Shown: piece after piece, positions 61,554 through 64,000 of the stretch
Position numbering within the stretch: the first letter of the stretch is position 1
Layout of the letters: each line of letters begins with the position of its first letter
Assembly (NCBI GenBank): GCA_900757205.1
Contig: CAAENA010000017.1
Location: forward strand, 1 to 64,000
Origin: an uncultured Collinsella sp.
GTDB taxonomy: Bacteria; Actinomycetota; Coriobacteriia; Coriobacteriales; Coriobacteriaceae
Length of the DNA: 64,000 bases
Direction of reading: 5' to 3'
Notes under the pieces: generated by a model
What the model was told of the DNA's origin: nothing
Seen by the model: the letters and a program-made list of their open reading frames with translations, nothing else
Database searches by the model: none
Program-made: the position numbers and the translations under genes

Positions 61554-62663
61554 GTGGCAGTGAAGATTGAGCGGCGCAACGAGCCGACAGGCGAACAGCT
61601 AGCGGCTTCCGTAATCCTAACAGGCGCTTCAGCGCTGCGCATGATGCGCGCCGAGCGCCGGCAGATGGGCTATATCAGCTGGAAGGACCTTAATCCCGAT
61701 GAAGAGCGCCGTGTGCTGCGCACGTCGTCGCCCTCGACCGAGGATATCTATCTTCCTGACTTGGTGCGAATTGGAGCCAAAAGTGGCGAGGTGCAAGAAG
61801 ATCTGTGCTTGCTGGTGGGATCTGCGGCGCAGCGCCGCCGCATGCCTGGCGTAGGCTGGTCCGTGTGTTCCGGGTTGCCCGCCGGCTCGATTCTAGAGGT
61901 GGAACCGGGGGTGTACAGTCTATCTCCCGAGGCCCTTTGTGTTGCCGTTGCGCGCGAGGTCGGCTGCATCCAGGCGTTTGCCCTGGCCCAGGAGCTGTGC
62001 TCTAAGATTTCACTGAGCGACCGCGGGAAGTATCTGCCTCCCTACACCTCGCCTGTTGCGAATAAACTTGCAAAGGACAAGGACCAGCCAGCAGACGTGG
62101 GCTACTTTGAAGTCGAGCCGGTGCTGACGCCCGATCGCCTGGCAGATTACCTTGCGGCATGCAAGGGGAATGTGGCCAAACAGCTGCTGCGTCTGTGTCC
62201 CTATCTTTCGGAAAACCTGCTCTCGCCCATGGAGTGCATCATGCTCGCCCTGTTTTCGCTTCCGTTTTCCTATGGCGGGTTTGCCTGCGGGCCTTTTAAG
62301 ACCGACTACAAGATCGAGTTCGATGACCGTGCGCAGGCAATCTCGGGGATGCCTCATGCAGTTTGCGATGCGTATCAAGAGGCAGCCCGGTTTGACCTGG
62401 AATACAACGGTGAGCTGGGCCATTCCTCCCGGAGGGGACGTATCCATGATGAAAAACGCAACACGGGCTTGATTACTATGGGAATCGAGGTCGCGACGGT
62501 CAACAACGAAATGCTCTGCGACATGGAAGCGATGGAAGCGCTCGCATGGCGCATGCACCAGCGTATGCGAAAGCGGTACCGGAATCGTGTCGATGCCCGC
62601 AGGAAGAAGCAAGAGGCGTTGCTTAACACGCTGCGGGCGTGTTTTGGGCTTAAGCCGGTCTAA
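61554..62663 (+). CDS. Hypothetical protein with DUF559/Vsr-like nuclease motif
   Basis: This is a 369-residue protein. N-terminal residues about 1-60 are unassigned. Near 280-320, DLEYNGELGH, RIHDEKRNTGL and GIEVATVN follow the order of the PD-(D/E)XK endonuclease pattern in DUF559/Vsr-like proteins (E, H, D/R, L, G-V). Catalytic activity is unproved. GTG 61554 follows TAGGGGTGG; another GTG at 61560 is possible. It is 10 bp after comF, so they may be co-transcribed. Confidence 0.55.
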   Translation: MAVKIERRNEPTGEQLAASVILTGASALRMMRAERRQMGYISWKDLNPDEERRVLRTSSPSTEDIYLPDLVRIGAKSGEVQEDLCLLVGSAAQRRRMPGVGWSVCSGLPAGSILEVEPGVYSLSPEALCVAVAREVGCIQAFALAQELCSKISLSDRGKYLPPYTSPVANKLAKDKDQPADVGYFEVEPVLTPDRLADYLAACKGNVAKQLLRLCPYLSENLLSPMECIMLALFSLPFSYGGFACGPFKTDYKIEFDDRAQAISGMPHAVCDAYQEAARFDLEYNGELGHSSRRGRIHDEKRNTGLITMGIEVATVNNEMLCDMEAMEALAWRMHQRMRKRYRNRVDARRKKQEALLNTLRACFGLKPV

Positions 62664-62697
62664 TTCACGTCGAAAATAGGGGGTTAATCATATGCCC

Positions 62698-62914
62698 TGG
62701 CCAAAATATGGCAAATATGAGTACTGTCACTAAATCAGTAACAGCAAAATCAAGGAATTTAGGACTCGGAGGCGTCATAAAGTAAGAAGATAATAAACAA
62801 ATGTAGAATAACTAAGCATCAGGTTGGCGACACTGAGCGCAAAATCTGTCCGAGAGGCCAAAATTGCCTGTTACTAAATTGGTGACAGTACTCATATTTG
62901 CCATTTTTTGGCCA
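62698..62914. mobile_element. MITE-like element with 47-bp terminal inverted repeats
   Basis: Left arm 62698-62744 and right arm 62868-62914 match at about 43 of 47 positions (both begin TGGCCAAAA at the outer end). The 123-bp centre is AT-rich and non-coding. No target-site duplication was seen and no transposase lies in the window. Confidence 0.6.
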
Positions 62915-62915
62915 C

Positions 62916-62962
62916 GGCACCCTAGGAAGGGTGCCCCGGAGCTCCCCGTAGGGGAGCTCCGG
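62916..62962 (+). terminator. Two stacked hairpins after the MITE-like element
   Basis: GGCACCC/GGGTGCC (62916-62935) is followed directly by CCGGAGCTCCCC, GTA and GGGGAGCTCCGG (62936-62962). No clear T-run. They may terminate transcription arriving from the nuclease-like gene. Confidence 0.5.
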
Positions 62963-63035
62963 GCTTCATAGGGGCACGAATAGCCCACTCCGACCTGCAA
63001 AATCTGTGCGCACGATGCGAATGACGCCCTTAACC

Positions 63036-63064
63036 TTAAACTTTAGCTTGAACTTAGCTATAAT
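63036..63064 (+). promoter_or_regulatory. Promoter of the substrate-binding lipoprotein
   Basis: TATAAT (63059-63064) is perfect and sits 17 bp after TTAAAC (63036-63041). Start of transcription is expected at about 63071. Confidence 0.6.
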
Positions 63065-63070
63065 GCGCTA

Positions 63071-63395
63071 CGTTCCTGCCAGGCTGTGGTTGCGGACGGA
63101 CGAAATGCCCGTCCTAGTCCAAGACAGACGCGGTCAAAGGGATCCACGTAAGCGACCGCGTGCGCGCGGCGCGATCATGGCGCGTCCTAGATGTAAGCCG
63201 CACCGTCCGTTCTACTTTCTTTGGGGCAATACCGCCTCGCGGGCGAGCGGGCCAGTCGTGAAGGTGGCTGCGGCCTCCCGAGCAAACACCCCGGTGCGCA
63301 AGTGTGGGGTCAAATACCAGGTCAGCTGGTGGGAACAACCCGATATTCCGCGCAACGCACGGATCGTATACGACACAGAAGGCAGGGTAGTGGAC
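63071..63395 (+). promoter_or_regulatory. Long structured leader or coding upstream segment
   Basis: Hairpins are visible at 63093-63115 (GGACGG and CCGTCC) and 63129-63162 (ACGCGGTC and GACCGCGT). A frame from ATG 63177 to the lipoprotein is open without stops. The stretch may be an RNA leader or a coding extension; see findings. Confidence 0.4.
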
Positions 63396-64000
63396 ATGGT
63401 GAGGGGCAGCTTGATGCACGCGGCTCGGTTAGGTGCTGGGACCGCAGCGGTCATTGCCGTTTTGGGCCTGAGCGGATGCGCGTTCAACCCGCTGTCTACG
63501 TTCACGACTCCCACGATCGACCAGATCGAGTACGAGACCGTCACGCCCACGGTGTCGGACGATGCCCTGGTTACTCCCGGAACCCTGACGGTCGCCCTCG
63601 ATACTTCCGATGCGCCGCAGGCAATGCAGGGCGCCGACGGCGAGCTTACGGGGTATGCAGTCGACGCTGCCCGCGCCCTCGCAAGCCGCATGGGCCTTAA
63701 GGTCGCCTTTGTCGATGCGTCCTCGGCAGGTTCCGCGCTCGGCGACAAAAAGGCCGATATCTTTATCGGCGAGATCAACTCCACGGACGGGGACGTTAGC
63801 TCGCTCGGCACCTGCCTGTACGATGCCGCTTCCGTGTTCGGTAAAACCAGCGATGGTGGGTCGCTAAGCGTTTCCACCGATACCCTTAACACGTCTACTC
63901 TGGGTGTCCAGATGTCCTCGGCCTCGCAGGAGGCGCTTGCTAAGCAGAGCATCACCGCCAACCAAAAGACCTACTCCAACATCAACGAGTGCTTTGAGGC
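63396..64000 (+). CDS. Substrate-binding lipoprotein of a solute transporter (partial)
   Basis: About 201 residues are seen before the window end cuts the gene. The signal peptide (MVRGSLMHAARLGAGTAAVI, then AVLGLSGC) ends in a lipobox LSGC. The next part has LTVALDTSDAPQAMQG, ELTGYAVDAARALASRMGLK and KADIFIGEIN, the pattern of family 3 periplasmic binding proteins that deliver amino acids or similar to an ABC transporter. ATG 63396 was chosen because the signal peptide starts there; ATG 63177 is in frame upstream. Confidence 0.75.
   Translation, partial: MVRGSLMHAARLGAGTAAVIAVLGLSGCAFNPLSTFTTPTIDQIEYETVTPTVSDDALVTPGTLTVALDTSDAPQAMQGADGELTGYAVDAARALASRMGLKVAFVDASSAGSALGDKKADIFIGEINSTDGDVSSLGTCLYDAASVFGKTSDGGSLSVSTDTLNTSTLGVQMSSASQEALAKQSITANQKTYSNINECFE

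Noticed and set aside
63071..63180. L10 (rplJ) leader or small RNA gene such as 6S, SRP or RNase P RNA
   Set aside because: An AAGACAG word and hairpins recall ribosomal leaders, but the order of elements does not fit and the gene downstream is not rplJ. None of the other RNA signatures is present.
1..64000. tRNA and rRNA genes
   Set aside because: No cloverleaf with a CCA-adjacent acceptor stem, T-loop GTTCGAATC-type sequence or rRNA signature was recognised on reading; a tRNAscan run would settle this.

Overview
The window is high-GC and densely coded. Its genes look like those of a Coriobacteriia actinobacterium, most like Collinsella. Supporting signs are an Actinobacteria-type Tat set, a topA, zinc-ribbon protein, tmk, holB, ricT-like and comF order, Mn-dependent inorganic pyrophosphatase, GluQ synthetase, a DUF2207 membrane protein with a Gly-rich tail and a sortase-anchored Ala-rich coiled-coil CAP protein. 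Genus is inferred from gene content only. No tRNA or rRNA gene was seen.

Region 1 (1-21.3 kb) is accessory. It holds an orphan AbiEi-type antitoxin, a reduced HsdM/HsdS-like protein, a lone VirD4/TraG coupling ATPase with an unknown partner, a ClpP-family protease, an Eco29kI-like restriction-modification pair, a WYL regulator overlapping a 1533-residue SF1 helicase with a HEPN-like RNase motif near its C-terminus, and two small genes. It ends with a two-gene operon: a DinG/Cas3-like helicase with a C-terminal PD-(D/E)XK-like motif, and a 631-residue protein whose last third looks MID-PIWI-like. Two tandem palindromic 40-bp units precede that operon. The restriction/WYL/helicase block looks more AT-rich than the core genes. 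The region reads as a defence island, and the two helicase loci are the best candidates for poorly described systems.

Region 2 (21.3-32.5 kb) holds surface and small membrane proteins, three consecutive calcineurin-like phosphoesterases, GluQ, DUF2207 and a GNAT acetyltransferase.

Region 3 (32.7-64 kb) is core: purH, a two-component system, a universal stress protein, uppP, a PcrA/UvrD helicase, manA with a GntR/UTRA regulator divergent from a ROK kinase, ppaC, nhaA, a type-1c aspartate aminotransferase, a STAS protein, tatA-tatC-hypA-hypB-topA, tmk-holB-ricT-like, comF, a putative nuclease, and the start of a substrate-binding lipoprotein cut by the window end.

Many core gene ends carry strong intrinsic terminators. 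Scattered between them are long inverted repeats. Several share a TGCCGGCA core, GGAACGTCCC/GGGACGTTCC words or a TAGTCGTT...AAATGACTA arm, so they look like one dispersed family. A separate 217-bp element with 47-bp terminal inverted repeats lies at 62.7 kb.
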